Shown here piece by piece: positions 20,208 through 31,375 of a DNA stretch of 46,410 nt. Location: the NCBI GenBank assembly GCA_009746045.1, contig RPFO01002313.1:1-46410 (forward strand), in the 5' to 3' direction. The position numbers and the translations under genes are program-made. The notes under the pieces are model-generated. The model did no database searches, was not told where the DNA came from, and saw only the letters and a list, made by a program, of their open reading frames with translations. Within the stretch, counting starts at the first letter, position 1; each line of letters opens with the position of its first letter. The stretch is from Mesostigma viride. Taxonomy: Eukaryota; Streptophyta; Mesostigmatophyceae; Mesostigmatales; Mesostigmataceae.

Positions 20208-22559
20208 AACAACCTAAACTTCGAATCTAAAACAATAGGACGAGCACTGCCAACCACATGGAGCGCTCATCATTTCCCCTCAACTTTTTTCCTGTGGGGG
20301 AGGACGGAGGGAAGTTGAAGAGGCAGTTGTACTGGATGCCGCTAGACTACGTGATAAAGGTGGCAGAGCTGACGGACAGCAAGAGGAGGAAGTCGAAAAC
20401 GCAAGAGCAGATTGCGGAAGCGAAATTACGGATAAGGCCCTCAAAAAATTAAGTGCGACTGACGACCCTCCTATTGGTGTCGTATCCAGACATCTGCCCA
20501 TAAAGCATCACGTCTTCTAACTTTGCATACATTGGATTCTCCGGATCCTTGTTCCCTGCCTTCATAACGGCAGAAGTCCACCCATCAGACCAAAAGGCCT
20601 CTCGTGCTCCAAAGTCTTTTTCCCCGTCCATAGTTGTCTCACTTAATAAGTCTCATTTCCAACGTGGGCTTCTCATCACCCTCATTGCCCGCCCCCTTAG
20701 CCTCTCTTCCGCCCCCTTAGCCTTCCCTCCGGAAGTGTCAGCATGTTGAGCCGCTGGTCCGAAGTCCACCGCCACATTTGCCAAGTGTAGGATCCGCTCC
20801 ACATCCTCCTTACCTGCGCGCATACCGATCAACCCATCAACGAGTGACTAAAATCGAGTTATTAGAAGAAGAGGGATTGCCAAAGTTTGGATATCAAGTG
20901 AGGACACAATCCACTCGCAGAAATTTTAGATTACCCTTCTTATAATTTACCCTTGTTGTCTTTGCACATGGTGCGGTTCGTCCTTCAACCTCTCCTCGCA
21001 GATAGACCCGGGCTGGCATAATCTTACTACGTACTCAAGGCACGGAAAGTTGGGGGGGGCAAAAGTGAAAGTTCCTGAGAGCCGACATGAAGATTCAAGG
21101 GTCGGCGGAGGAATCGGGAAGTCGTCCGTCAAATACGGTAAGCAGAGATTCTTAATACCTGGAATCGTCTTTTCGACGCACACCAAACCCGTAAAGGAAG
21201 GTTGACCTGCGTTGGATACGTCCGATTTCTGAAATCCTGGACACGGGGGCAACTAGCCAACTACACGAAAACTCACGAAAATCGGTGTCAAATGCCTGGG
21301 CAGCAACCCAGAATTACTGCTTGATCAGGCATTTTTTTTTTTTGAGAGTTTTATCGAGACAAATGAAAAAGACAATCCGAGCGTTATCCGTTCCTCGCTG
21401 CCAGATTCTACTGGATTCCATGCGCTGACTCGCGTTGACCAAGCTTTATTCTTTGGGTTATCGGCTTCCCAACTTTCCGTGTACTAGACTGGGCCTAAGC
21501 CTAAACATAGTACTGCTGGTTGTCTCCTTGATAGTACCACCGATACTAAATATATCCGGCCCTCGGCCACTACAGATTCTCTGCTGCCCATGTGCGGCGT
21601 GAGACACAACAACAACAACAACAAGCCTAAACAGTACGGCGTCCAGGTCCGCGCCGACCCAGGGGCCCGCTAGCCCTCCAGGTCCACGCAGTCCTCCCGG
21701 AGCCGCGGGCAACACTCCTTAAAAGAACTTCCGCAGGTACTTACTTACTCCTTAAAGAAGCCGGCGGTAAGGGTCCCCAAGGCCCCGAACTCCAAGACGA
21801 AGGGCACCACACGGTGGTGCCCGACATCGCCTTAGGCCGTGGGCTTGGCCCGCTCAACCCGATCCGCCGGGTAGCCCGGCCGCCGCCTGGGATGCACCAA
21901 CTGAACCATGCGCACATGGCTAAGAGCCAAGGGGCGAGCCACAGAAACGTCAATGAGCAAGTGCCGGCTGTCTTATATATTTGAAACATTAAGGAGACAA
22001 CCACATGGCAGCAAGTATCACGGTTTTCCATATACACCGTTTCCATCCATCCATCGATCCATCGGGGTTAATGCTCCGTGACTCCCCAACGGGAGCACAA
22101 GTCTAATTAATTAATTAGTATACATCCTTTCCCGTTCATCACAACCCTCAAACTTGTACTTCTGGACTCGCCAAATCAATCAACGAGCGTCGCCCATAAA
22201 AAAGCACGACAAGGTATGACACTCCCAACATCCGACTTCAACTGTAAAATGCACGATTCGGCAATCTTCAAAACATGAAAAATGTAGTCCTCCTTGACAC
22301 TGTTCCCGATTAGGGATCACGCTATGGCTTCCAACATCGCAATGTGGTCCAGCCAGTTATCTGTGTAAGCTACACTCTCGCACAACTTAATTTGCGCGCC
22401 GACGGCACCCGCACCCGCCATCTCAACACATAGCAAGCACTTAGTATGGCAAGCGGATTATGGCCTTATCCACTTAATAGCCCGCCTCACCCTTCAAAAG
22501 TTTCATTACCGTCAATGTCTCGGGCTGCACATAACACAACAAAAACACAGTCACGCATA
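20208..22559. other. Element interior, left unique part; no convincing gene
   Basis: Only short open frames are present. Two of them (20258-20455 plus, with a Lys-rich helical product; 20449-20631 minus) have protein-like composition but no known motif. A T13 run at 21,330 and an (AAC)n run at about 21,606 occur. A GC-rich stretch at 21,640-22,060 has TACTTACTTACTCC and CCATCCATCCATCG, which resemble debris of non-LTR retrotransposons. GCTGGTTGTCTCCTTGATA at about 21,505 recurs in the same orientation at about 28,900. I see nothing else identifiable. Confidence 0.4.
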
Positions 22560-22692
22560 CCGTCGTCAAGCACCTGTAGTCTACGACGCGTCGCTCGAAA
22601 ACATTTACAAAAAATGATGCAAAGCAACGGAGGCATTTCGAAAGTATTCGACGAATCAAGTACCCCCGCACAAAAGCATGTTTCACAACCTC

Positions 22693-23215
22693 GAATTGGG
22701 GAGGGGTCTCGCTGCAGCTAGACCCTTCCGTGAACGCAAAAAATAAACATCGAATAAGTGGGAGGTCTTCCTGCAACTAGACCCCTCAAATCATACAAAG
22801 ATGAAACATTGAAGTTGGGAGGGGTCTAGCTGCAGCTAGACCCTTACAGGAATGCGAAAAAACAACCAATAATTGGGAGGGTCTACCTGCAGCTAGACCC
22901 TTACATGCAATCAAAAAGGATGAAACCTTGGAAGTTGGGTGGGGTCTAGCTGCAGCTAGACCCTTACAGGAATGCGAAAAAACAACCAATAATTGGGAGG
23001 GTCTACCTGCAGCTAGACCCTTACATGCAATCAAAAAGGATGAAACCAGGGAAGTTGGGAGGGGTCTAGCTGCAGCTAGACCCTTACAAGAATGCGAAAA
23101 AACAACCAATAATTGGGAGGGTCTACCTGCAGCTAGACCCTTACATGCAATCAAAAAGGATGAAACCTGGGAAGTTGGGAGGGGTCTAGCTGCAGCTAGA
23201 CCCTTACAGGAATTC
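22693..23215. repeat. 120-bp tandem repeats with 22-bp palindromes (left arm)
   Basis: The period is exactly 120 bases over about four units. Each unit has two sites of the form GGGTCTA-SCTGCAG-palindrome spaced about 60 bases apart. The best form is a perfect 22-bp palindrome whose half is GGGTCTAGCTG. Frames through the array are open on both strands because 120 is a multiple of three, so the apparent proteins here are not credible genes. Confidence 0.8.
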
Positions 23216-23284
23216 GAGAACTTTATCACAAATGAGTAACATCGTCTCTCTGCAAAGAGACCCTTGCCAAACATGCAAGGACTG

Positions 23285-24465
23285 GCGTGGGTGTGCTGGG
23301 TGGGATGCGTGGGTGTGGTGGGCATGTGTGCGTGGGTGTGGTGGTGGGCTAGCATGTGTGCGTGGGTGTGGTGGGTGGCTGGCATGCGTGCGTGGGTGTG
23401 GTGGGTGGGTGGCATGCGTGCGTGGGTGTGGTGGGTGCCTGGCATGCGTGCATGGGTGTGATGGGTGGCTGGCCTGCGTGCGTGGGTGTGGTGGGTGGCT
23501 GGCATGCGTGCGTGAATGTGGTGGTGGGCTAGCATGCGCGCGTGGATGTGGTGGTGGGCTGGCCTGCGTGCGTGGGTGTCTGGGGTGGCTGGCATGCGTG
23601 CGTGGGTGTGGTGGGTGGCTGGCATGCGTGCGTGAATGTGGTGGTGGGCTAGCATGCGTGCGTGGGTGTGGTGGATGGCTGGCATGCGTGCGTGGGTGTG
23701 GTGAATGGCTGGCATGCATGTGTGGGTGTGGTGGTGGGCTAGCATACGTGCGTGGGTGTCGCGGGTGGCTGGCATGCGTGCATGGGTGTGGTGGGTGGCA
23801 TGCTTGCGTGCGTGGGTGTGGTGGATGGCTGCCATGCGTGCGTGGGTGTGGTGGATGCGTGCATGGGTGTGGTGGGTGGCTGGCATGCGTGCGTGGGTGT
23901 GGTGGATGCGTGGCATGCCTGTGTGGGTGTGGTGGTGGGCTGGCATGCGTGCGTGTGGTGGTGGGCTGGCATGCATGCGTGGGGTGTGTGTGGTGGCTGG
24001 CAGGCCTGTGTGCGTGGGTGTGGTGGTGGATGCATGGCATGCGTGCGTGGGTGTGGTGGATGGCTGGCATGCGTGCGTGGGTGTGGTGGTGGGCTGGCAT
24101 GCGTGCGTGGGTGTGTTGGATGGGTAGCATGCGTGCGTGGGTGTGGTGGGTGGCTGGCCTGCGTGCGTGGGTGTGGTGGATGGCTGGCTTGCGTGCGTGG
24201 GTGTGGTGGATGTGTGCGTGGGTGTGGTGGGTGGCTGGCATACGTGCGTGGGTGTGGTGGGTGGCTGGCATGCGTGCATGGGTGTGGTGGGTGGCTGGCA
24301 TGCGTGCGTGGGTGTGGTGGGTGGCTGGCATGCGTGCGTGGGTGTGTTGGATGGGTGGCATGCGTGCGTGGGTGTGTTGGATGGGTGGCATGCGTGCGTG
24401 GGTGTGTCGGATGGGTGGCATGTGTGCGTGGGTGTGGTGGTGGATGCGTGGCATGCGGGAAGTGA
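23285..24465. repeat. 30-bp minisatellite (left arm)
   Basis: About 39 units of a 30-bp G/T-rich repeat centred on GCGTGCGTGGGTGTGGTGGG, with some shortened or lengthened units. It is strongly strand-asymmetric and open in most frames, giving decapeptide repeats on either strand. The array appears inverted at 26,420-27,540. Confidence 0.85.
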
Positions 24466-25149
24466 CGCAACGAATGTTATGGCCGAGCAAACTGGGCCTC
24501 CTTGCCCGTGGCTGACGGAAATACAATTCAAACAGACGGCCTCAAAGCATAGTAATGAATGCAACGACGTTCAAAAGCGTCCCAGATCGACATGAAAAGA
24601 AACCGAGCGCTAAAGCCGGTAGAATACATGCATGGCGGGACATGATGTATTGGAAAAGCCTGGTTGCCTCCGTATCCGCTCCTGACGTGAACAAATGGAA
24701 AGAGACCGCCTGGAAGCCAACATATGCATGCGCCACTGTTCCGAAGCCCAGCAAACACGAACAGAGCTTACCCAGGCGTCATTCCGGGTGCCACCATCTT
24801 ACCCTGACAGTCGTCATCCTAGCAACCTCTAGCAGAGCTTACGGCCCCCACAGTCCAGGAGTTTCCATGACCCATCATAACGTACCTCAGCATCGGTGAC
24901 TTTAAAACCACGCTTCTAAGCGTACAAGAATACCACTAGCTTTCCTGTAACAAACATGACCAACTGAGCACGTCGCTGTCGACAGCCATACCATTTGTCC
25001 AGCGGCCATTTGCGACGCGATGCAATTGATGTGCATTATTTTGCTGGGCCCGTGGGCCACATCGCCGTCAACGGCTCAACGCTGCGCTCTGGTGGGTCTT
25101 CACGTGTGGACGTCAGCCTTCAAGTGTCGTCCAATCTGCTTTCTCGGTT

Positions 25150-25305
25150 TCGAAAAATTTGGTCGAGACGATTGCCATCGGCGCCGCGCTTCCACTTTCC
25201 GGCGACTGCGAGGATGCCACGTTACCGTTTTCTACCCTTTTACAGCCGTACGCTTTGCGACCGTTTTCATTACTAGTGTTCCTTTGGAATACGACATTAT
25301 TAGTA
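25150..25305. other. Central spacer of the foldback structure
   Basis: About 150 bases without inverted partner separate the two halves of the foldback. No motif was recognised beyond short GC-rich palindromes (GGCGCCG). Confidence 0.5.
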
Positions 25306-26065
25306 ACCGAGCAAGAAGATTGGACGACACTCGAGGGCTGACGGTTCACACGTAAAAACTCAAAGCGCAGCGTTGAGCCGTTGACGGCGATGATTGTGGC
25401 CCACGGGCCCAACAAAATGATGCACATCACAATTCTAACAAAAACCAGCAGCCTACCTATTACCTACCCAACCCTAATTGCATCACGCTGCAAATGGCCA
25501 CGGGATTACGGTATGGCTGTCGATAGGAAAGTGTTCAGTTCGTCATGCCGTTGGGAAAGCTAGCTCTCTTTTTGTGCGCTTAGGAGCGCGGTTTTAAAAT
25601 CACCGATGCTTAGGTACGTAATGATGGGTCATGCAAGCTCCTGGACTGTGGGGGCCGTAAGCTCTTGGAGAGGTTGCTGGGATGACGACTGTCAGGGTAA
25701 GACGGTGGCACCCGGAATGACGCCTGGGTAAGCTGCATTTTTGTTTTCTGGGCTTTGGAACGGTGTCGCCTGCATATGTTGGCTTCCAGGCGGTCTCTTT
25801 CCATTTGTTCACGTCAGGAGCGGATACGAAGGCAACCAGGCTTTTCCAATACATCATGCCCCGCCATGCATATATTCCGATATGCATATATTCCACTGTA
25901 TTTTGCGCTCGGTTTCGTTTTATTTCGATTTGGGACGCTTTTGAACGTCGTTGCATGCATTACCATGCTTCGAGGCCGTCTGTTTGAGGTGTGTTTCCGT
26001 CAGCAACGGGAAAGGAGGCCCAGTTTGCTCGGCCATAACATTCGTTGCGTCACTTCCCGCAAGGC

Positions 26066-26419
26066 AGGTATGACTCCCGCTCTTTGTTTATGTATTTCGA
26101 TTATGGACAACGCCTTTTTATTCTCTTACCAGCAACCGGGCAGTGTTTTTCCGTTGTGTTTCGGTCAGCAACGCTTACCGAGCATCTCTGGTGCGTTATT
26201 CCCTGTCACGCAGATATTCCTTCGTTCTTCTAACTGGGGTCTGTTGTATTTCGATTGTAAGTTTTATGAAATTCCCATCAACTGATTTGTTGGCATATTT
26301 TGGCTGTTGCACTTACTGCATGCAACTTTGGATAGGCAACGATTAATAGCTATTATATATTATGTTTGGTAACTATATGTCCTTTTTAAAACTATATTAT
26401 TCTCAGTATATAAACGCCA
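26066..26419. other. Extra segment present only in the right foldback arm
   Basis: This AT-rich stretch lies between the single-copy zone and the minisatellite on the right, but has no counterpart on the left. It carries short direct repeats of TTCCGT/GTTTCGGTCAGCAACG, similar to TTTCCGTCAGCAACGG at about 25,996. No gene was seen. It is either an insertion on the right or a deletion on the left. Confidence 0.45.
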
Positions 26420-27540
26420 GCCCCCCCAACACACCCAGGCACGCATGCCACCCATCCAACACACCCACGCACGCATGCCAGCCACCCACCACACCCACAC
26501 ACGCATGCCAGCCACCCACCACACCCACGCACGCATGCCAGCCACCCACCACCCCCACGCACGCATGCCAGCCACCCACCACACCCACGCACGCATGCCA
26601 GCCACCCACCACACCCACGCACGCATGCCAGCCACCCACCACACCCACGCACGCATGCCAGCCCACCACCACACCCACACACGCATGCCAGCCATCCATT
26701 ACACCCATGCACGCATGCCAGCCATCCAACACACCCACGCGCGCATGCCAGCCCACCACCACACCCACGCACGCATGCCAGCCCAACACCACATCCACGC
26801 ATGCATGCCAGCCACCCACGCACGCATGCCAGCCACCCACCACACCCATGCACGCATGCCACCCATCCACCACACCCACGCACGCATGCCAGCCATCCAC
26901 CACACCCACGCACGCATGCCAGCCCACCACCACACCCACGCACGCATGCTAGCCCACCACCACATTCACGCACGCATCCCAGCCACCCACCACAACCAGG
27001 CACGCATGCCAGGCACCCAACACACCCACGCACACATGCCAGGCACCCAACACATCCACTCACGCATGCCAGCCCACCACCACACTCACGCACGCATGCT
27101 AGCCCACCCGCGCACGCATGCCAGCCATCCACCGCACCCATGCACGCATGCCACGCATCCACCACACCCACGCACGCATGCCAGCCATCCACCACACCCA
27201 CGCACGCATGCCAGCCCACCACCACACCCACGCACGCATGCTAGCCCACCACCACATTCACGCACGCATGCCAGCCACCCACCACAACCAGGCACGCATG
27301 CCAGGCACCCACCACACCCACGCACACATGCCAGGCACCCACCACATCCACGCACGCATGCCAGCCCACCACCACACTCACGCACGCATGCTAGCCCACC
27401 CGCGCACGCATGCCAGCCTTCCACCGCACCCACGCACGCATGCCACGCATCCACCACACCCACGCACGCCATGGCAGCCACCCACCACACGCACGCATCC
27501 ACCACACCCACGCACGCATGCGACACACCCATGCCAGTCC
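26420..27540. repeat. 30-bp minisatellite (right arm, inverted)
   Basis: Inverted counterpart of the left array: C/A-rich on the plus strand with units centred on CCCACGCACGCATGCC. It has about 36 units, and includes a higher-order duplication (26,740-27,110 resembles 27,110-27,420). Confidence 0.85.
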
Positions 27541-27605
27541 TCACATGATTGGATTAGGTCTCTCTTCAGATCTGCTCCCATGAATTTGTGATAGAATTCT
27601 TGCCT

Positions 27606-28225
27606 TCGTTGAAGGGTCTACCTGCAGAGAGACCCCTCCCAACTTCCAAGGTTTCATCCTTTTTGATTGCTTGTAAGGGTCTAGCTGCAGGTAGACCCTC
27701 CCAATTATTGGTTGTTTTTTCGCATTCCTGTAAGGGTCTAGCTGCAGCTAGACCCCACCCAACTTCCAAGGTTTCATCCTTTTTGATTGCATGTAAGGGT
27801 CTAGCTGCAGGTAGACCCTCCCAATTATTGGTTGTTTTTTCGCATTCCTGTAAGGGTCTAGCTGCAGCTAGACCCCTCCCAACTTCCAAGGTTTCATCCT
27901 TTTTGATTGCATGTAAGGGTCTAGCTGCAGGTAGACCCTCCCAATTATTGGTTGTTTTTTCGCATTCCTGTAAGGGTCTAGCTGCAGCTAGACCCCTCCC
28001 AACTTCCAAGGTTTCATCCTTTTTGATTGCATGTAAGGGTATAGCTGCAGGTAGACCCTCCCAATTATTGGTTGTTTTTTCGCATTCCTGTAAGGGTCTA
28101 GCTGCAGCTAGACCCCTCCCAACTTCAATGTTTCATCTTTGTATGATTTGAGGGGTCTAGCTGCAGGAAGACCTCCCAGTTATTCGATGTTTATTTTTTG
28201 CGTTCACGGAAGGGTCTAGCTGCAG
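27606..28225. repeat. 120-bp tandem repeats with 22-bp palindromes (right arm, inverted)
   Basis: About four full 120-bp units plus degenerate outer units, in inverse order to the left arm and nearly identical to it. One further isolated GGTCTAGCTGCAG site lies at about 28,807. Confidence 0.8.
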
Positions 28226-28385
28226 CGAGACCCCTCCCAACTTGGAGGTTGCGAAAAAATTGTTTCTCAGGTCTACATGATTCTTACGGATACTTTCGAA
28301 ATTGCTCCATGGCTTTGTATCATTTGCTGCAGATGTCTTGGAACGATGCGTCCTATTATTCAAAGGCCAAGGCCACCAATGTTTC

Positions 28386-30219
28386 ACCGCAAACAGTGAG
28401 CCCCCCGGGATCTCCGGATTAGGTGGGGAAGGTTCCAGAGGACGTTCCAGCCTTGCCTCCTCGTGCGTCCCCTCAGACGCATTAGGGGTCTGTCATGTCC
28501 GTTAGGTCTCCAGCTCCGGCCACACTGCCCGCATCGTTAATTTTGATTTAGCCGAAAGGCCCTTCGGAATTAGACGATAGCGTTTTATTAGCTGCAAGTG
28601 CTACTGTGCCCGTGCAAATAAATAATTAGTAGCTTGTTTTTTTTGTTAACGAACAACTCTTGAACTTGCTGCGCAACTTAATAATTCTTTGTTTGTTTGG
28701 TATAACCCAACGGAAGGGGGAGTTGAGGCACGCATGTTGAGAACGGGGAGGTTAAGTGTGAAGTTGCACACACCATATGGTAGAATCGATGTTGAGCAAG
28801 TGGGCGAGGGTCTAGCTGCAGAGAGTCCTCAATTGCAATTATTTTCGTTTCGCTTTGTGCAAGTATTCCAATTGGAGTTGAATTCGGAAATATATACCTG
28901 CGCTGGTTGTCTCCTTGATAAGCCGACTCAGTACAGTCGAGTGTGATGGGATGGATGGCGCTTATTATCGAAGTCCTAGTGACAGGGGTATGTGGGCACC
29001 ACGGCCCGAATCTGGGGTACTGTGAATGCCTCCCACCGGCTTGGGGGTGTCACACGCGGAGCCCCCACTGGCTTGGGGGTGGTCTCCTTCATTACTAATT
29101 GCCACCTATCCTTGCGAACAATTGGCCCCCAGATTACAGACACATCGATGGATTACGACACTACTTTGCAATACTCGTCGCAAATGAGGGACGTCTTGAA
29201 GTCACATGTGACGGGATGGGCCGCGGCAACAGGGGTTATAATTTTGCTGCTGTTGTTCGAAGGGGCGCACTTTGACATGTATTTTCTACACTTTGACATG
29301 TATGCTCGGTTTCTTTCAAAGCACACCTAGTCAATGTTTGCGGTGCATGGTTCACGCACGAGATGAAGGAGCAAGAGGTGGCCCGGAACGAGGGTGAGTA
29401 AAGGTGAGTCGTTTTTTGTTGAATTGAGGGAATTACTATTCTATGCGGTCAAGATAGAGCCATCAGGTTTCTTCCTAGTATTCTGATCCTAGTATTGTTG
29501 GTGATGGTTGTTGTGAAGCCTCTTTTTGCAGCGCGACCTTGATTTTATTATTTAAGTTATGTAAATGATATAGGCAACGGACGAACTGAAGTGCACGCGA
29601 TAGCAGGAACGGTAGTAGTCTGAAAGACTTCGACAATTTCCGTCATCAGGTTGTCCCCGCACCTTTTTGTAGGCACATTGCCTTGTCAATTAGTACATGC
29701 AAATATATATACGATTCCATCAAACTTTTTTTAGAGTTTGTTGATTCCCTGAATTGATAGTAAAAAGCTGCTAGCAGGCCATGGAGACGAATTGTATTAG
29801 TGCAGGCCACGCACGAATTTTGAAGTGGCCCGCCGAGCGGCTGTACAATTTTTCCCAGTGAGCGCGCTGCCAAGTGTACTTGTGGGCAAATTTTTAAGTG
29901 CCCCGTCACTTCGAGGTATTAAAAATTAGGCTACGGTACGAATTCAGCGAATTTCAGAGAATTTTCAGTCGAACGAAAGGAAGTGACGCCAACTGCCAAA
30001 AAGTTTCTGTTACGAATTTTCTAGTCCAACACTTGGCGCAAAAGGAAGTGACGGCCAAAACGTTTCCGCTACAAAAATTTCAGTCCCTGAGGCATGGGAC
30101 AAAGTGCACGCGACAGCAGGAAAAGGTCAAGTTAAATAAAACTGGCGCAAAGTCCGGCCGGCGGAAAATTCGCTCGGCTGCAAAAAATTCGGCAAGAATT
30201 TCGGCGCAATGTCCGGTTT
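28386..30219. other. Element interior, right unique part; no convincing gene
   Basis: There are no frames with protein-like character beyond about 110 codons. Visible structure: a short direct repeat (CCACCGGCTTGGGGGTG and CCCACTGGCTTGGGGGTGG at 29,034-29,090); two TTTGACATGTAT copies at about 29,270-29,300; a duplicated block of about 60 bases at 29,980-30,090 (GGAAGTGACG...AAAACGTTTC); and GTGCACGCGA-AGCAGGAA at 29,591 and 30,104. GATGGGATGGATGGCGCTTA near 28,950 resembles LINE-type sequence. Confidence 0.4.
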
Positions 30220-30283
30220 TCGGACGATTGAAACTAGCGTTTTTTTCTTGCAAAAATCTACCCCATTCCGCGTGGGACCACCC

Positions 30284-30448
30284 TCCCCTCATGTCCACGC
30301 GCTCGGGTACGGAATTTCCCACGCTCATCGAGCCTGCTCTTTCTCCCCAGGGGTAAAAAAAGGTGAACAATCCCGGTCGCGACTCAACTACGGTCACTTC
30401 ATCCTCTGGGAATGACATGCACGTCTCGATCTTTGCATAAGTGCTCAT
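30284..30448 (-). pseudogene. MYND gene, 5' half (split by the 10.3-kb element)
   Basis: From the ATG at 30448 the frame gives VVESRPGLFTFFYPWGERAG and VPERVDMRG, then enters the element at 30283. It aligns with the N-part of the plus-strand MYND gene at 19218 (VESR...YPWGEKVG...FPKRV). The finger itself is in the 3' half at 19,699-19,965. Reading on into the element gives a 122-residue chimera to 30080 that is probably meaningless. The gene starts 30 bases after the stop of the KilA-N-like gene on the same strand. Confidence 0.65.
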
Positions 30449-30477
30449 TTAAACCCGTCCCAAAGCGCACGCTGTAA

Positions 30478-31316
30478 CTAGCTAGCAGCAATGGCGGCCT
30501 CTCTCTGTGCCTGTTGGTTCAGGCGCATGACTTTGGCATTCTCAATGATGCGGCTGTCATCTGCCATGAGATCGTGCAACCCATCAGCCTTGAACACGGG
30601 CTCGAACATGGCGCGAGTTCGCTTGGCCACGTCCACGGGGTTCAACTTGGCGTCGGCCTTCAGCTTCTCGGCCTCCCTGATCTGCAGAAAGTACATGGCG
30701 GCCATCTGAGACTCTGTCTCCAGGTCACGCGAGGAGCCCGTCGCCGAATGAAGTGTCCTGAGCTCCCTGGCGGTCTTGCCTGTCACCGCCACATTGTTGA
30801 TGTCATGCACCACAGGATAGAGCACACCGCAGCCCTTGTGCTTGTCCGAGTACTCCTTGATGCACCCATTCAGCTTCTTGGTGGCCAAGCAGCTTCGGAT
30901 GCGGGGGTGCTCGCACAGGTTGGTGACGGAGCCATCGCCCCCCCTCCTCAGGATGTCCTCGGCCAGGGAACGGTCGGCATTGAGGTATCGCTCTAACAGC
31001 ACGGCCACCTTGTCACGGAACTTGGCGGCTATCTTGCCGGGGAGCAGCATTATGATCTTTGTCATCCCCTGTCGATCGGTCGCGGGGTGGGGCGCTGGCC
31101 GGAGCCAGGGAATTTGAGGTTGTTACAGAATGTAACAACCTCGTGATGGTCCTTAGCAAGGCGTAGCCAGACAACCCTGGGCTGTGATACACCGATAGCA
31201 GACATGGCATCAAAAACTGAAATTCTGCCATCATCCGTCACGCGGATCTTGCCGCTGAACTGCGGGTCCTCCTCCGCCCCGTCGGCCGGCGTCAGGAACT
31301 GGATGACATGAGACAT
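30478..31316 (-). CDS. KilA-N/BRO-like DNA-binding protein, frameshifted
   Basis: From the ATG at 31316 the frame carries KIRVTDDGRISVFDAMSAIG and LKFPGSGQRPTP, then stops at 31062. The overlapping frame from 31065 continues with IIMLLPGKIAAKFRDKVAVL and LLERYLNAD to 30478. The intact paralog at 34686-35573 has both parts in one frame, so a one-base change in the GGGG run at about 31,066 is the break. The N-part is a BRO-N/KilA-N-like domain, usually DNA binding; the C-part is helical. The joined length is about 279 residues. A GTATAC lies 15 bases before the start. Confidence 0.65.
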
Positions 31317-31375
31317 CGCGAGCCGTGTATACTACATACTATGAAACACAATTGCCACTGTGTGAGCGCGCGTTT

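Larger units (their letters stand above)
22560..28385. repeat. Foldback structure: imperfect 5.8-kb inverted repeat with tandem repeats in its arms
   Basis: Left and right halves are inverted copies around about 25,230. From outside in: a diverged outer zone (GAATACTTTCGAAATG at 22,640 against its inverse at 28,290), a 120-bp tandem array, a 30-bp tandem array, a single-copy zone (24,466-24,960 against 25,565-26,065), and an inner zone (25,040-25,150 against 25,305-25,430). The central spacer is about 150 bp. The right arm has about 350 extra bases at 26,066-26,420. The plan matches Foldback-type elements, whose long inverted repeats are built of short tandem repeats. Confidence 0.75.
19970..30283. 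mobile_element. 10.3-kb transposon-like element with TIRs inserted in a MYND gene
   Basis: The ends are exact 24-bp inverted repeats (19970-19993 and 30260-30283, beginning GGGTGGTCCCACGCGG). Inverted similarity continues with small gaps to 20042 and 30221, so each repeat is about 63-73 bp. TCCC flanks both ends (19966-19969 and 30284-30287), a likely 4-bp target duplication. A direct ACGCGCTC also lies at 19958-19965 and 30297-30304 and is an alternative duplication. No transposase gene is recognised inside, so the element looks non-autonomous or decayed. It contains the foldback structure at 22,560-28,385. The 4-bp duplication and GC-rich ends do not allow a firm superfamily call. Confidence 0.7.

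Noticed and set aside
20947-21252. 101-codon minus-strand frame
   Set aside because: No motif, no promoter context, in transposon debris; likely chance.
22786-24564. Long open frames on both strands through the 30-bp and 120-bp arrays (up to about 590 codons)
   Set aside because: Both periods are multiples of three and lack stops, so several frames stay open by arithmetic; products are pure decapeptide or 40-residue repeats.
26392-27591. Long repeat-peptide frames in the right minisatellite
   Set aside because: Same reason; mirrored copies of the left-array frames.
22693-28225. CRISPR-like array
   Set aside because: Repeats are contiguous 120-bp or 30-bp tandem units with no unique spacers, in a eukaryotic-type element.
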